From contig OY970271.1 in NCBI GenBank assembly GCA_963715745.1, forward strand, positions 1,550,001-1,614,000: a DNA stretch of 64,000 bases. Direction: 5' to 3'. The first letter of the stretch is position 1. Each line of letters begins with the position of its first letter. A model generated the notes under the pieces. It was not told the DNA's origin. It saw nothing but the letters and a program-made list of their open reading frames with translations, and did not search any database. The position numbers and the translations under genes were made by a program. Origin of the DNA: CAWGJF01 sp963715745. Lineage in GTDB: Bacteria; Bacteroidota; Ignavibacteria; Ignavibacteriales; Ignavibacteriaceae. Shown here piece after piece: positions 36,407 to 45,023 of this stretch.

Positions 36407-37096
36407 ATGATTGCAGTTATTGGAGATGTACACGGATGTTATTACACTTTGAACAAGCTGTATAACGAAATCAATTCAAAATATCCTGATATTCCTGTTT
36501 ATTGTGTCGGCGATCTTGTTGACCGCGGAAAACATAGTTTTGAAGTGGTACAGTTTATTATGCAGAACAGAATAGTTTTTACACCCGGCAATCACGACTA
36601 CATGTTTTATTATTTTATCAAACACCCTTCAAGTCCTATTGGTCGCTCCTGGATTTATAATGGTTCTGAAACAACTCTGGATTCATATAGTAATCGTTTT
36701 AATGAAATGAATATTCATTTGAATTATATTATAAGAGCACCGCTTTTTATTAATATTGATGATTGTTTTATTTCTCATGCAGGTATCAGCAGTTATTATT
36801 CAAGGAAATTAGGGAAAAAACCTCTTGGCGATATTCAAAATCTGACTCAGATAGTTGAAGGTGAGGTGAATAGTGAACATGGGGTCCTGTGGACAAGGGA
36901 CAGACTTTTGAATTTGGGAAAATTGCAAGTGGTAGGACATACAAGATTTGAAACCATTCATCTTGATGAAAAAAATAATGCTCTTTATGTTGATACATCA
37001 GCTTGTTCCGGGAACAGGCTAAGCTGTGCGATAATTGAAAAAAACGAACTAAAGGATATATTGGCAGTAAAGACCGTTTCGAAGGACATTGAATAA
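36407..37096 (+). CDS. Calcineurin-like metallophosphatase (PP2A/diadenosine type)
   Basis: This cytoplasmic protein of 229 residues has the full metallophosphoesterase motif set: GDVHG (D7, H9), GDLVDRGK, GNHDYM, SHAG and VGHTRF. The arrangement, with GDLVDRG spaced about 30 residues after GDVHG, is that of bacterial serine/threonine or diadenosine tetraphosphate phosphatases. Two metal ions are expected. It starts 9 nt after the CoA-transferase gene. A shared bidirectional terminator separates it from the convergent groEL. Confidence 0.9.
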   Translation: MIAVIGDVHGCYYTLNKLYNEINSKYPDIPVYCVGDLVDRGKHSFEVVQFIMQNRIVFTPGNHDYMFYYFIKHPSSPIGRSWIYNGSETTLDSYSNRFNEMNIHLNYIIRAPLFINIDDCFISHAGISSYYSRKLGKKPLGDIQNLTQIVEGEVNSEHGVLWTRDRLLNLGKLQVVGHTRFETIHLDEKNNALYVDTSACSGNRLSCAIIEKNELKDILAVKTVSKDIE

Positions 37097-37124
37097 GCTT
37101 TATATTTCCATTAAAGTTTTAAAT

Positions 37125-37155
37125 AAAAAAAGGCGGGCACAAAACCCGCCTTTTT
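37125..37155. terminator. Bidirectional terminator between metallophosphatase and groEL
   Basis: GGCGGG (37132-37137) pairs with CCCGCC (37145-37150) around CACAAAA. A seven-base A run precedes it and a five-base T run follows, so the hairpin can terminate transcription in both directions. It lies between convergent genes. Confidence 0.92.
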
Positions 37156-37173
37156 AATTTGATAGTTGGGCTA

Positions 37174-38811
37174 TTAATACATTCCGCCCATATCACCCAT
37201 TCCTCCGCCTGGCATTGGAGGCATCGGTGGTTCTTTTTCTTTCTTCTCAAATACAACTGCTTCGGTTGTTATAAGTAATGAAGCTACAGAAGCTGCATTT
37301 TCAAGCGCAGTTCTTGTAACTTTTGTAGGATCGATAACACCGGCTTTAATAAGGTTCTCATATTTTTCAGTCTGGGCATTAAATCCAAAATCATCTTTAC
37401 CTTCTTTAACTTTCTGTAACACGACTGATCCTTCAAGGCCGGAATTGTTTACTATTTGTCTTAAAGGCTCTTCGAGAGCTTTCTGGACTATTTTTATACC
37501 GGTTGTCTGATCAAGGTTTTCACCTTTAAGTTTTTCAAGAACATCGATAGCTCTAACCAAAGCAACGCCACCGCCGGCAACTATACCTTCTTCAACAGCT
37601 GCACGGGTAGCGTGAAGTGCATCCTCAACACGTGCTTTCTTTTCCTTCATTTCAACTTCTGTTGATGCACCAATTTTCAATACAGCTACACCACCAGACA
37701 GTTTTGCAAGTCTTTCCTGTAGTTTTTCTTTATCATAATCTGAAGTAGTTTTATCTATTTGTGCTTTAATTTCATTTATTCTTTTCTTTATATCATCTGT
37801 TTTTCCTGCACCTTCAACTATGGTTGTATTGTCTTTATCGATAACAACTTTCTTTGCTGTTCCCAGATAAGAAATTGTTGCATTTTCTAATTTGAATCCA
37901 CGTTCTTCAGAAATTACAGTACCACCTGTAAGGACTGCAATATCTTCAAGCATTGCTTTTCTTCTGTCACCAAATCCCGGAGCTTTTACAGCAGCTACTC
38001 TTAAAGTACCACGAATTTTATTTACAACTAAAGTTGCAAGAGCTTCACCTTCAAGGTCTTCGGTAATTAAAAGCATAGATTTACCCTGTTGGGCAACTTT
38101 CTCAAGAATAGGGAGAAGGTCTTTCATTGCTGAAATCTTTTTATCGTGAATCAGAATTAATGGATCCTCAAGGACTGCTTCCATAGATTCAGTATTTGTA
38201 ACAAAATATGGAGATAAATATCCACGGTCGAACTGCATACCTTCAACAACTTCAAGAGATGTTTCTGTTCCTTTAGCTTCCTCAACAGTAATCACACCAT
38301 CTTTACCAACTTTTTCCATAGCTTCGGCAATCAGATCACCGATTGATTTATCATTATTTGCTGAAATGGAACCAACTTGTGCGATTTCATTTTTACCTTC
38401 TACATCACGGCTGACGGATTTTAAATGATCAACGACTTTGTTTACTGCAATATCGATTCCTCTCTTAAGATCCATTGGATTAGCGCCTGCAGTAACATTT
38501 TTTAGCCCTTCCCTGAAAATTGCCTGGGCAAGAACAGTTGCAGTTGTAGTTCCGTCACCGGCAACATCACTTGTTTTGGATGCAACTTCACGAACCATCT
38601 GTGCACCCATATTTTCAACATTATCCTCAAGTTCAATTTCTTTTGCTACAGATACACCGTCTTTTGTAACAGTTGGTGCACCGAACTTTTTCTCTAATAT
38701 TACATTTCGTCCTTTAGGACCGAGTGTAACCTTAACAGCATTTGCCAGTTTATCAACACCGGCTTTTAAACCGCTCCTGGCATCTGTGTTATATTCAATT
38801 AATTTTGCCAT
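37174..38811 (-). CDS. groEL: 60 kDa chaperonin GroEL
   Basis: GroEL assembles into a double ring that folds proteins in the cytoplasm with GroES and ATP. The 545-residue product starts MAKLIEYNTDARSGLKAG. It carries the nucleotide motif GDGTTTATVL near 86-95 and the VEEGIVAGGGVALVRA stretch near 400. The C-terminal GGM-rich tail GGGMGDMGGMY is present. An AGGTG precedes the ATG. It lies 43 nt after groES on the same strand and shares the CIRCE-controlled promoter upstream of groES. Confidence 0.98.
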   Translation of the reverse strand: MAKLIEYNTDARSGLKAGVDKLANAVKVTLGPKGRNVILEKKFGAPTVTKDGVSVAKEIELEDNVENMGAQMVREVASKTSDVAGDGTTTATVLAQAIFREGLKNVTAGANPMDLKRGIDIAVNKVVDHLKSVSRDVEGKNEIAQVGSISANNDKSIGDLIAEAMEKVGKDGVITVEEAKGTETSLEVVEGMQFDRGYLSPYFVTNTESMEAVLEDPLILIHDKKISAMKDLLPILEKVAQQGKSMLLITEDLEGEALATLVVNKIRGTLRVAAVKAPGFGDRRKAMLEDIAVLTGGTVISEERGFKLENATISYLGTAKKVVIDKDNTTIVEGAGKTDDIKKRINEIKAQIDKTTSDYDKEKLQERLAKLSGGVAVLKIGASTEVEMKEKKARVEDALHATRAAVEEGIVAGGGVALVRAIDVLEKLKGENLDQTTGIKIVQKALEEPLRQIVNNSGLEGSVVLQKVKEGKDDFGFNAQTEKYENLIKAGVIDPTKVTRTALENAASVASLLITTEAVVFEKKEKEPPMPPMPGGGMGDMGGMY

Positions 38812-38854
38812 AATTTTTCACCTTTTATTTTTTCGAATTAAATTTCTTTTCTTA

Positions 38855-39151
38855 TTAAGGAATGATTGCGAAAACATCACTCTCGCGCATTATTAAATAT
38901 TCTTCTCCGTCAATAGTTACATCTGTACCACTGTATTTACCATAGAGAACTTTATCACCAACTTTAACAGTCATTTTAATGAGGTCGCCATTGTCTGAAA
39001 CTTTTCCGGGACCGGCAGCAACAATGGTTCCTTCAACCGGTTTTTCTTTAGCAGTATCAGGCAGAATAATTCCTCCCTTAGTTTTTTCTTCAGCCTCTAA
39101 AGGCTTTACAACTACCCGGTCGTGCAACGGGTTTAATTTTATTTTGCTCAT
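38855..39151 (-). CDS. groES: 10 kDa co-chaperonin GroES
   Basis: GroES caps the GroEL ring. The 98-residue product contains LHDRVVVKPLEAEEKTKGGI (mobile loop), PDTAKEKPVEGTIVAAGPG and a C-terminal VLYGKYSGTDVTIDGEEYLIMRESDVFAII, all standard. AGGAGA precedes the ATG on the minus strand. It is first in the groESL operon. Confidence 0.98.
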   Translation of the reverse strand: MSKIKLNPLHDRVVVKPLEAEEKTKGGIILPDTAKEKPVEGTIVAAGPGKVSDNGDLIKMTVKVGDKVLYGKYSGTDVTIDGEEYLIMRESDVFAIIP

Positions 39152-39181
39152 ATTGAGTCTCCTATATGAATTGATTTATTA

Positions 39182-39208
39182 TTAGCACTCTTTAATTGAG
39201 AGTGCTAA
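39182..39208 (-). promoter_or_regulatory. CIRCE operator (HrcA-binding) of groESL
   Basis: A perfect inverted repeat TTAGCACTC-N9-GAGTGCTAA matches the CIRCE consensus exactly. It lies 31 nt before the groES ATG and touches the -10 box of the promoter at 39207-39235. HrcA repressor binding here would block transcription until heat stress. hrcA itself is not in the window. Confidence 0.97.
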
Positions 39209-39235
39209 TATATACTTACGTTATTGCTTTGTCAA
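39207..39235 (-). promoter_or_regulatory. Sigma-70-like promoter of groESL
   Basis: On the minus strand, TTGACA (39235-39230) and TATATT (39212-39207) are separated by 17 bases. The -10 box runs into the CIRCE operator. This is a canonical -35/-10 pair and not the Bacteroidetes-type -33/-7 element. Confidence 0.75.
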
Positions 39236-39379
39236 GATTATAAATGTTGATTTATTGTTAATTTTGAGGGAAATCACGTGTTTTTTTAATTTTCTTAAAG
39301 TGTATATTTGCTAAGGACAAATTTCTGGATGGAGTAAAAAATCAAACTGCCTTTTAACATCAAAGAAGAATCAAAAAAA

Positions 39380-40135
39380 TTGATTTCCGCAATCCGGAGC
39401 CTGGATTTCCGGGTAGTTGTGATTTTCCTTTCTGTAGCAATCCTGCAGACAATTTCCTGGTATTTCACTTCCAGAAGATTTTTCAGAGTTAACCTGTTTG
39501 ATTATTTCCAGTATGATAAAAATGTTTATCTGGTTGAATATCTATACTGGTTTGTAGGGGATTTTTTTACATTTCTTGTACTACCGATTTTAATAATTAT
39601 TTTTATTTTGAAAAATCCGATCAGGGAATTTGGATTTAAGTTCGGAGATTATAAAACGGGATTGTTTTTATCGGTTATTTTCTTACTGATTATGATTCCA
39701 TTCTTATGGTTTGTTTCTGCCAATCCGGCTTTCATTGCAAAGTATCCACATCTTCAATCAACCAGAACAGACTGGTCTGTATTTTTTATCTATGAAATTG
39801 GAATGTTCATTTATATGTTCAGCTGGGAATTTATATGGCGCGGGTTTACACTTTTCGGTCTCGAAAAAAAGTTTGGTTACTATGCCGTGCTTATTCAAAT
39901 GATTCCTTTTGTAATTCTGCATAACGGTAAACCTGAAATCGAGACTTTCAGTGCAATACTTGGTGGAGTTATTTTAGGTATCTTGGCTCTGCGCACAAGA
40001 TCGTTTTTTTATGGGTTCATTACGCATATTGGAATTATGTTCAGCATTGATTTAATTTGTATTTTAAGATTCAGAACAGATGTTTACGGAGTTGGCTTTG
40101 ACTCATTCTTCAAAATTCTTTCAAAACTTTTTTAA
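39380..40135 (+). CDS. CPBP-family intramembrane metalloprotease-like protein
   Basis: This polytopic membrane protein of about 251 residues has roughly seven hydrophobic segments. The conserved block is SWEFIWRGF (the E...R motif), followed by a histidine in FVILHNGKPEIE and another in FITHIG. These match the CPBP (CAAX protease and bacteriocin-processing) pattern, although the usual paired glutamate is a single E. The start is uncertain: no ATG is available, and the TTG at 39380 is used here. The frame is open back to 39338, where GGAG (39331-39334) lies six bases before an ATC and twelve before a CTG (39347). The substrate is unknown. Confidence 0.8.
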   Translation: MISAIRSLDFRVVVIFLSVAILQTISWYFTSRRFFRVNLFDYFQYDKNVYLVEYLYWFVGDFFTFLVLPILIIIFILKNPIREFGFKFGDYKTGLFLSVIFLLIMIPFLWFVSANPAFIAKYPHLQSTRTDWSVFFIYEIGMFIYMFSWEFIWRGFTLFGLEKKFGYYAVLIQMIPFVILHNGKPEIETFSAILGGVILGILALRTRSFFYGFITHIGIMFSIDLICILRFRTDVYGVGFDSFFKILSKLF

Positions 40136-40144
40136 GGAACTTCA

Positions 40145-40858
40145 ATGAGATTTACTTTAAATATAGATCACATTGCTACACTGAGAAACGCAAGGGGAGA
40201 GGAACAGCCTGATCCTGTAACAGCAGCTTTAATTGCAGAGCAGGCAGGTGTGGATGGAATAGTTTTTCATTTAAGAGAAGATAGAAGACACATTAACGAA
40301 CGTGATGTGAGATTGCTTAGGGAATTAGTTACGACAAAATTAGATTTTGAGATGGCTGCAGTTGAGGAAATAATAAACATTGCCTGTGATGTTGGTCCTG
40401 AACTTGCAACTCTTGTTCCTGAAAAAAGACAGGAATTAACGACCGAAGGCGGCTTGAATGTCATTGATAATATTTCACAAATACGTGATACTATTAAAAG
40501 ACTTCACGATTCCGAAATTGAAGTTTCACTTTTTATTGAACCGGAAACCTCACAAATAGAAACTGCTGCAGAGATTGATGCTGACTTTATTGAAATTCAT
40601 ACAGGTGTCTTTGCAAATGCTTTAACTGAAGATGATCAGTTTGATGAGCTTGAGCGAATCCGGAGTGCAGCTAAGCTTGCAAAAAAATTAGGACTTGGAG
40701 TTAACGCAGGTCACGGACTTGATTATCAAAACATAAAAATCTTCAGAGAGCTGGAAGATATTGATGAGGTGAGCATTGGTCATGCTATAATTGCACGGGC
40801 TGTTGTTGTTGGTATTAAAGAAGCGGTTCAGGAAATGATCAGGCTTATCAAAGGATAA
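40145..40858 (+). CDS. pdxJ: Pyridoxine 5'-phosphate synthase PdxJ
   Basis: PdxJ condenses 1-deoxyxylulose 5-phosphate with 3-amino-2-oxopropyl phosphate in the DXP-dependent vitamin B6 pathway. The 237-residue TIM-barrel protein has the signature NIDHIATLRNARG at the start, then FHLREDRRHI, VPEKRQELTTEGGLN, FIEPE, IEIHTG and NAGHGLDYQN. All are typical, as is the length. It starts 9 nt after the CPBP-like gene. A hairpin with a short T run overlaps its stop. Confidence 0.97.
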   Translation: MRFTLNIDHIATLRNARGEEQPDPVTAALIAEQAGVDGIVFHLREDRRHINERDVRLLRELVTTKLDFEMAAVEEIINIACDVGPELATLVPEKRQELTTEGGLNVIDNISQIRDTIKRLHDSEIEVSLFIEPETSQIETAAEIDADFIEIHTGVFANALTEDDQFDELERIRSAAKLAKKLGLGVNAGHGLDYQNIKIFRELEDIDEVSIGHAIIARAVVVGIKEAVQEMIRLIKG

Positions 40859-40876
40859 TCTTTAATAAGCCTTTAA
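40841..40876 (+). terminator. Terminator-like hairpin at the end of pdxJ
   Basis: AGGCTTAT (40841-40848) pairs with ATAAGCCT (40865-40872), with an inner AAAG/CTTT extension. It is followed by TTAATTAAA. The T run is weak. The convergent UDP-glucose dehydrogenase gene ends just beyond. Confidence 0.5.
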
Positions 40877-40883
40877 TTAAATC

Positions 40884-42281
40884 TTAGTTAGTTTCCTGGA
40901 AATGAATATAATGCGGCTTACCTAAAGGATAAACTTCAAATCCTATCTTAAATAATTTCTGATGATCGAGTAAATTCCTTCCATCAAAAATAAAGGCTGG
41001 CTTTTCCATAGAATCAAACAATTTTTCGTAATCCAGTTCTTTGTACAAATCCCATTCAGTTAAAATTGCAATTGCGTGAGCATTCTTTGCCGCTTTATAT
41101 GGATCGGGTTCATATTCAATATCATTGCCGTAATCTGCTAAATCTTTTTTTGCGTTCTTCAATGCTTTTGGATCCGAAATTACAACGTGTGCTTTTTCAG
41201 CCATAAGTTTTCTGGTAATATATATTGCGGCTGATTCCCTTGTATCGCTTGTGTCAGCTTTAAATGCAAAACCGAATAAAGCAATTCTTTTGTTCGTTGT
41301 TGTGTTGAACATTGCTTTATTAATTGTCTGTACAAATCTGGTATGCTGAAAATCATTAATCTTTACAACATTTTCCCAGTATTCTGCAACTTCATTTAAA
41401 CCAAAAGTTTCACACAAATAAACCAGATTAAGAATATCTTTCTTGAAGCAGGAACCGCCGAAACCTACACTTGGATTTAAAAATTTATTTCCAATTCGGG
41501 AATCCATTCCAATTGCTTTTGAAACTTCCATAACATCTGCATCGACTTTTTCACATAAAGCCGAGATGCTGTTGATCGAAGAAATTCTCTGAGCAAGAAA
41601 TGAATTTGCAACAAGTTTTGAGAGTTCGGCGCTCATCAGGTTGCTTGTGATTAAACGATCTCTCGGAATCCAGTTTGCATAAATATCAACAACGGCATTC
41701 CTTGCTTTTATTCCGCTCTCAGTTTCTCTTGATCCGATTAAAACTCTATCCGGCTTTTCAAGATCTTTCATTGCAGTCCCTTCAGCAAGAAACTCCGGGT
41801 TTGAAACTACTTCAAAGTTTAATCCTTTTTCATTCATACTAAGAATTCGTTCCATTGCTATAGCAGTTTTAACAGGAAGAGTGCTTCTTTCAACAACAAT
41901 TTTATCAGACTCCGAAACTCTTAAAATATCGCGTGCGGTTTTTTCCCAGTACTGAAGATCGGCACTTTTACCGGCACCTTCACCAAATGTTTTTGTAGGA
42001 GTGTTTACTGAAATAAAGATAATATCAGATTCCTTAATCCCTTTTTCTACATCGGTAGAGAAAAATAAATTTTTTCCTCGTGATTTTTTTACAACATCCA
42101 GCAAGCCCGGCTCGTAAATCGGGAGATCATCTGTTTGCCAGGCTTTTATTTTTTCTTCCATTACATCAACGACTGTAATTTTATACTGCGGACACTTAGC
42201 AGCAATCATTGCCATTGTTGGTCCGCCAACATAACCGGCGCCAATGCATAAAATGTTTTTTTCAAATTTTTTATCTGCCAT
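40884..42281 (-). CDS. UDP-glucose 6-dehydrogenase, animal-type
   Basis: This NAD-dependent enzyme oxidises UDP-glucose to UDP-glucuronate for polysaccharide synthesis. I chose the ATG at 42281 (465 residues, MADKKFEKNILCIGAGYVGG) because GGAG lies seven bases upstream. An earlier ATG at 42305 adds eight unlikely residues. Motifs are the NAD loop GAGYVGG, VNTPTKT, NPEFLAEGTA, FLAQRISSINSISALCE and FGGSCFKKD with the catalytic C278. Wording and length closely follow vertebrate UGDH and not the shorter bacterial Ugd. No other sugar-nucleotide gene is adjacent. Confidence 0.95.
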   Translation of the reverse strand: MADKKFEKNILCIGAGYVGGPTMAMIAAKCPQYKITVVDVMEEKIKAWQTDDLPIYEPGLLDVVKKSRGKNLFFSTDVEKGIKESDIIFISVNTPTKTFGEGAGKSADLQYWEKTARDILRVSESDKIVVERSTLPVKTAIAMERILSMNEKGLNFEVVSNPEFLAEGTAMKDLEKPDRVLIGSRETESGIKARNAVVDIYANWIPRDRLITSNLMSAELSKLVANSFLAQRISSINSISALCEKVDADVMEVSKAIGMDSRIGNKFLNPSVGFGGSCFKKDILNLVYLCETFGLNEVAEYWENVVKINDFQHTRFVQTINKAMFNTTTNKRIALFGFAFKADTSDTRESAAIYITRKLMAEKAHVVISDPKALKNAKKDLADYGNDIEYEPDPYKAAKNAHAIAILTEWDLYKELDYEKLFDSMEKPAFIFDGRNLLDHQKLFKIGFEVYPLGKPHYIHFQETN

Positions 42282-42308
42282 TAATTTTCTCCATGTATTC
42301 TGCAATTA

Positions 42309-42896
42309 TTATTTAAGAACCAATCTCATTATTGGTCTTGTTTCAGACCTTTTTTCTATCTCCTTAAATCCCGCCTGTTTAAATGCCGAGGCAATTCCAT
42401 GCCACGCAAACGCCGGAGCCATTTTACCTCCTTTAGGTTCATTCGGATATCCCTCAAGAATCTTGCCTTTTTTTGACTTCACAAATTTTGCAGCAGCTTT
42501 TAATAGTTCAACACTTACACCTTTATTTCTAAAATCTTTTCTGATGAAAAAACAGGAAACTGACCAAACCGGTTTATCATCAATTGGTTTTAGAATTCGC
42601 GAGTTTTCAAGTCCGATAAATACTTCTCTTTTTGCTACTGAACACCAGCCGACAGGTTCATTGTTATAATAAGCAAGTATTCCGGGAATTTTTCCGGAGT
42701 TAATAATTTTCTTCATTGCTTTTTTATTACCGGCACCTTTTTTTTCTTCATAATCTTTCCTCCTGATTCTCCAGAACATACACCAGCATCCCGCACATGC
42801 ACCATTCTTTCCGAAAAGCTTTTCAAAATCTTTCCAGCATTCTTTTGTTACGGAATAAAATTTATAATCAGAAGGTACTTTTATTTGATTATTCAT
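42309..42896 (-). CDS. GNAT-family N-acetyltransferase with CxxCWC motif
   Basis: This protein of 195 residues is predicted to acetylate an unknown acceptor with acetyl-CoA. The acetyl-CoA loop is RKDFRNKGVSVELLKAAAKF, about residues 118-137. The N-terminal ACAGCWCMFWR (about 34-44) is a cysteine/tryptophan motif typical of one GNAT subgroup. It lies 27 nt before the UDP-glucose dehydrogenase start and on the same strand, so the two are probably cotranscribed. Substrate prediction is not possible by eye. Confidence 0.8.
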   Translation of the reverse strand: MNNQIKVPSDYKFYSVTKECWKDFEKLFGKNGACAGCWCMFWRIRRKDYEEKKGAGNKKAMKKIINSGKIPGILAYYNNEPVGWCSVAKREVFIGLENSRILKPIDDKPVWSVSCFFIRKDFRNKGVSVELLKAAAKFVKSKKGKILEGYPNEPKGGKMAPAFAWHGIASAFKQAGFKEIEKRSETRPIMRLVLK

Positions 42897-43004
42897 TTAT
42901 GAGAGAAAGAATTTTACAGGCACAAATCTACTGATTTTCATTGAGAATTTAATAAATGCAAAGATGCATTTTAGATTTGAATACAGAAAATAATATTGAA
43001 TATA

Positions 43005-43460
43005 TTAATTCTTGAAATAATATCTCGCACCTATCGCTGCATTAATCCTGAATGCAGTTTTGGGTGCCAGGTCAAGCAGGGGAACTACTTCAAGAAAAAT
43101 ATCAACCGGTGCATTGTTAAAAAGATAAGCCAGACCGAGAGGAACTCTTGCCCCGATTCTTGCATCCTTTGATGCTTTGATTCTTCCACCTATTCCGTAA
43201 TAAAAAGGAAGCCTGCCTTCGGGAACATTTATCAAATCAAAATTGTGGAGAGTATAATCTATGTGAATATGAAAAGCTCCTTCATTTACGAACGACCAAG
43301 CTATTGCACCGTCAAATGCACCTGTGCTGCTTGTCCAATATTTTGCACTTATACCGGTTGGTTCGCCTAATATTATTCCAGCGCCAAAACCATTGTCTTG
43401 TGAAAAAGCTTTTAAAGAAAATGTAAAAATAATCAGGGATGCAAAAAGGATTCTCTTCAA
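43005..43460 (-). CDS. Small outer membrane beta-barrel-like protein
   Basis: This 151-residue product starts at a TTG. GGAGG lies four bases before it, which supports this start. A signal peptide (about 1-20, ending AFSQ) leads to a beta-rich sequence: GAGIILGEPTGISAKYW, AIAWSFVNEGAFHIHIDYTLH, FYYGIGGRIKA and a final aromatic AAIGARYYF. The C-terminal aromatic residue and alternating pattern suggest a small barrel in the outer membrane. I do not recognise a functional homologue. It is followed after a gap by the GNAT gene. Confidence 0.7.
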   Translation of the reverse strand: MKRILFASLIIFTFSLKAFSQDNGFGAGIILGEPTGISAKYWTSSTGAFDGAIAWSFVNEGAFHIHIDYTLHNFDLINVPEGRLPFYYGIGGRIKASKDARIGARVPLGLAYLFNNAPVDIFLEVVPLLDLAPKTAFRINAAIGARYYFKN

Positions 43461-43540
43461 GTAACCTCCAGTATAATAATTTTGAATTGATGTTGCAATT
43501 TTAATGAAAGTTCCAGATAAGAGAAAAGTGAAATAATTAG

Positions 43541-44212
43541 TTATTCGAGCGCCCCGGCTTTTTTTAATATGTTTACAATCTCTTTATAGCCGTTTTGTTT
43601 TGCAAGATATAAAGCTGAAGATCCTTCAGAAGATTTATGATTTACGTTTGCGCCTTTCCTTATAAGGTATTTGACAAGCTCGACATCACCGCTAATTGCT
43701 GCATAGTGTAAAGCCGTCCATCCCATTGCTGAATTGCTTGTAAGTTCTGTGTTAACATTTGCACCCTTCTTTAACAAGAGATCACAAACTGTTGTTGAGA
43801 CTTTCCCGGAAAGCACTCCAAAGACTGCCTGGAGGAATGCAGTCATTCCGTCATTCATTTTCAATTTTACATTTGCGCGGTGGTTTAATAATGTTTCAAC
43901 TGCATCAGGTGCATTACCGGCAGCCCACATTAGTGCTGTTTTTCCATCGCTGCTTTGTGCATTTACATCAGCACCACGTTTAATCAATAATTCAATCATA
44001 TCTGAATATCCATCGTAGCTGGAGGCAACCATCAAAACTGTGGCATTAGAATTTTTATCTCTTTCGTTTACATCAATTCCACCCGCAAGCAGTTGATTAA
44101 CTTTAGCCGTGTCTTTGTTCATAACAGCTTTTGTTAATTCATCAAAAGGTTGTGCTGATGAAAAATCAACTATGATTACAACTAAAAAGATAAAGTTTAA
44201 GATAAATTTCAT
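43541..44212 (-). CDS. Exported ankyrin-repeat protein
   Basis: This 223-residue protein begins with a signal peptide (about 1-20, ending SSAQ). About five ankyrin repeats follow, recognisable by GADVNAQSSDGKTALMWAA, GANVNTELT, GWTALHYAAISGDVELVKYLI and GANVNHKSSEGSSALYLA. Ankyrin repeats form protein-binding solenoids. The signal peptide places it in the periplasm, where its partner is unknown. GGAG precedes the ATG. Its stop is 80 nt before the small barrel gene on the same strand, so the two may be cotranscribed. Confidence 0.88.
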   Translation of the reverse strand: MKFILNFIFLVVIIVDFSSAQPFDELTKAVMNKDTAKVNQLLAGGIDVNERDKNSNATVLMVASSYDGYSDMIELLIKRGADVNAQSSDGKTALMWAAGNAPDAVETLLNHRANVKLKMNDGMTAFLQAVFGVLSGKVSTTVCDLLLKKGANVNTELTSNSAMGWTALHYAAISGDVELVKYLIRKGANVNHKSSEGSSALYLAKQNGYKEIVNILKKAGALE

Positions 44213-44467
44213 TTCAACTCCGGTTTTTGATTACCTGAACAAAACTACAAGGTATAATTTTTATAATCAATTGGGAAGTTGATTAAGTGGTGATTAAAAT
44301 AAAGTTATATTATTGGCAATATACCAGATTACCAGATTGTTTTATTTAGTTTACTTTTCACAAATACTTACCTATATTTTTACCTAACAACCATCAGTTA
44401 AATGTTTTTAATATTTTACTTTCTGATATAAATAAATCATAAAACAATTTTTTATTATTTACTTAAT

Positions 44468-44854
44468 TCATTCAACCAGTGAACGGATATATTCTGACAT
44501 TTTATCATTTCCATATTGTTCAAGATGTTGATAAATATTTAAACCATCATCGTCAGTTATCTTTAAATCGGCTCCATTTTTATAAAACCATTTCAGCAAT
44601 TCTTTATACCCAAGCTGGGCAACTTCAAATACTAAAGGTGTACCAAATTTATTTTTCACATTCAGATTAAATCCTTTTTCAAACAACCAGGAAACACCGT
44701 CAATATCATTTTCTACAGCAAGATAATTTAATACTGTTTCACCAATACTGTTTTTTGCATTTACTAAGTCTGGCTGAGTATTTAATAACTTCAAGGCTCC
44801 GACATAATTATTTTTTAGTAAGAGCTCTCTCAATTCATACCATTTTACTTCCAA
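44468..44854 (-). CDS. Cytoplasmic ankyrin-repeat protein
   Basis: This 128-residue product starts at a TTG with AAGGTG eight bases upstream. It lacks a signal peptide. Three to four ankyrin-like repeats cover nearly the whole length (LLNTQPDLVNAKNSIGETVLNYLAVE, FNLNVKNKFGTPLVFEVAQLG, GADLKITDDDG). It is separated by 255 nt of AT-rich sequence from the exported ankyrin protein and has a different predicted location. Its partner is unknown. Confidence 0.72.
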   Translation of the reverse strand: MEVKWYELRELLLKNNYVGALKLLNTQPDLVNAKNSIGETVLNYLAVENDIDGVSWLFEKGFNLNVKNKFGTPLVFEVAQLGYKELLKWFYKNGADLKITDDDGLNIYQHLEQYGNDKMSEYIRSLVE

Positions 44855-45023
44855 TTATTTTTCACCTTAATTATTTTTTAAAATAGATTCTGCATATTCA
44901 TATTTCTAAAGTAATTTTACTTAAACTAAATAATAAGATTTTATTCTAAAAAAATATTTTGTATTTGTTTATTAACTAAATTAGATAATAGAAATAATAA
45001 AATTACAAGAGTAACTAAATATT

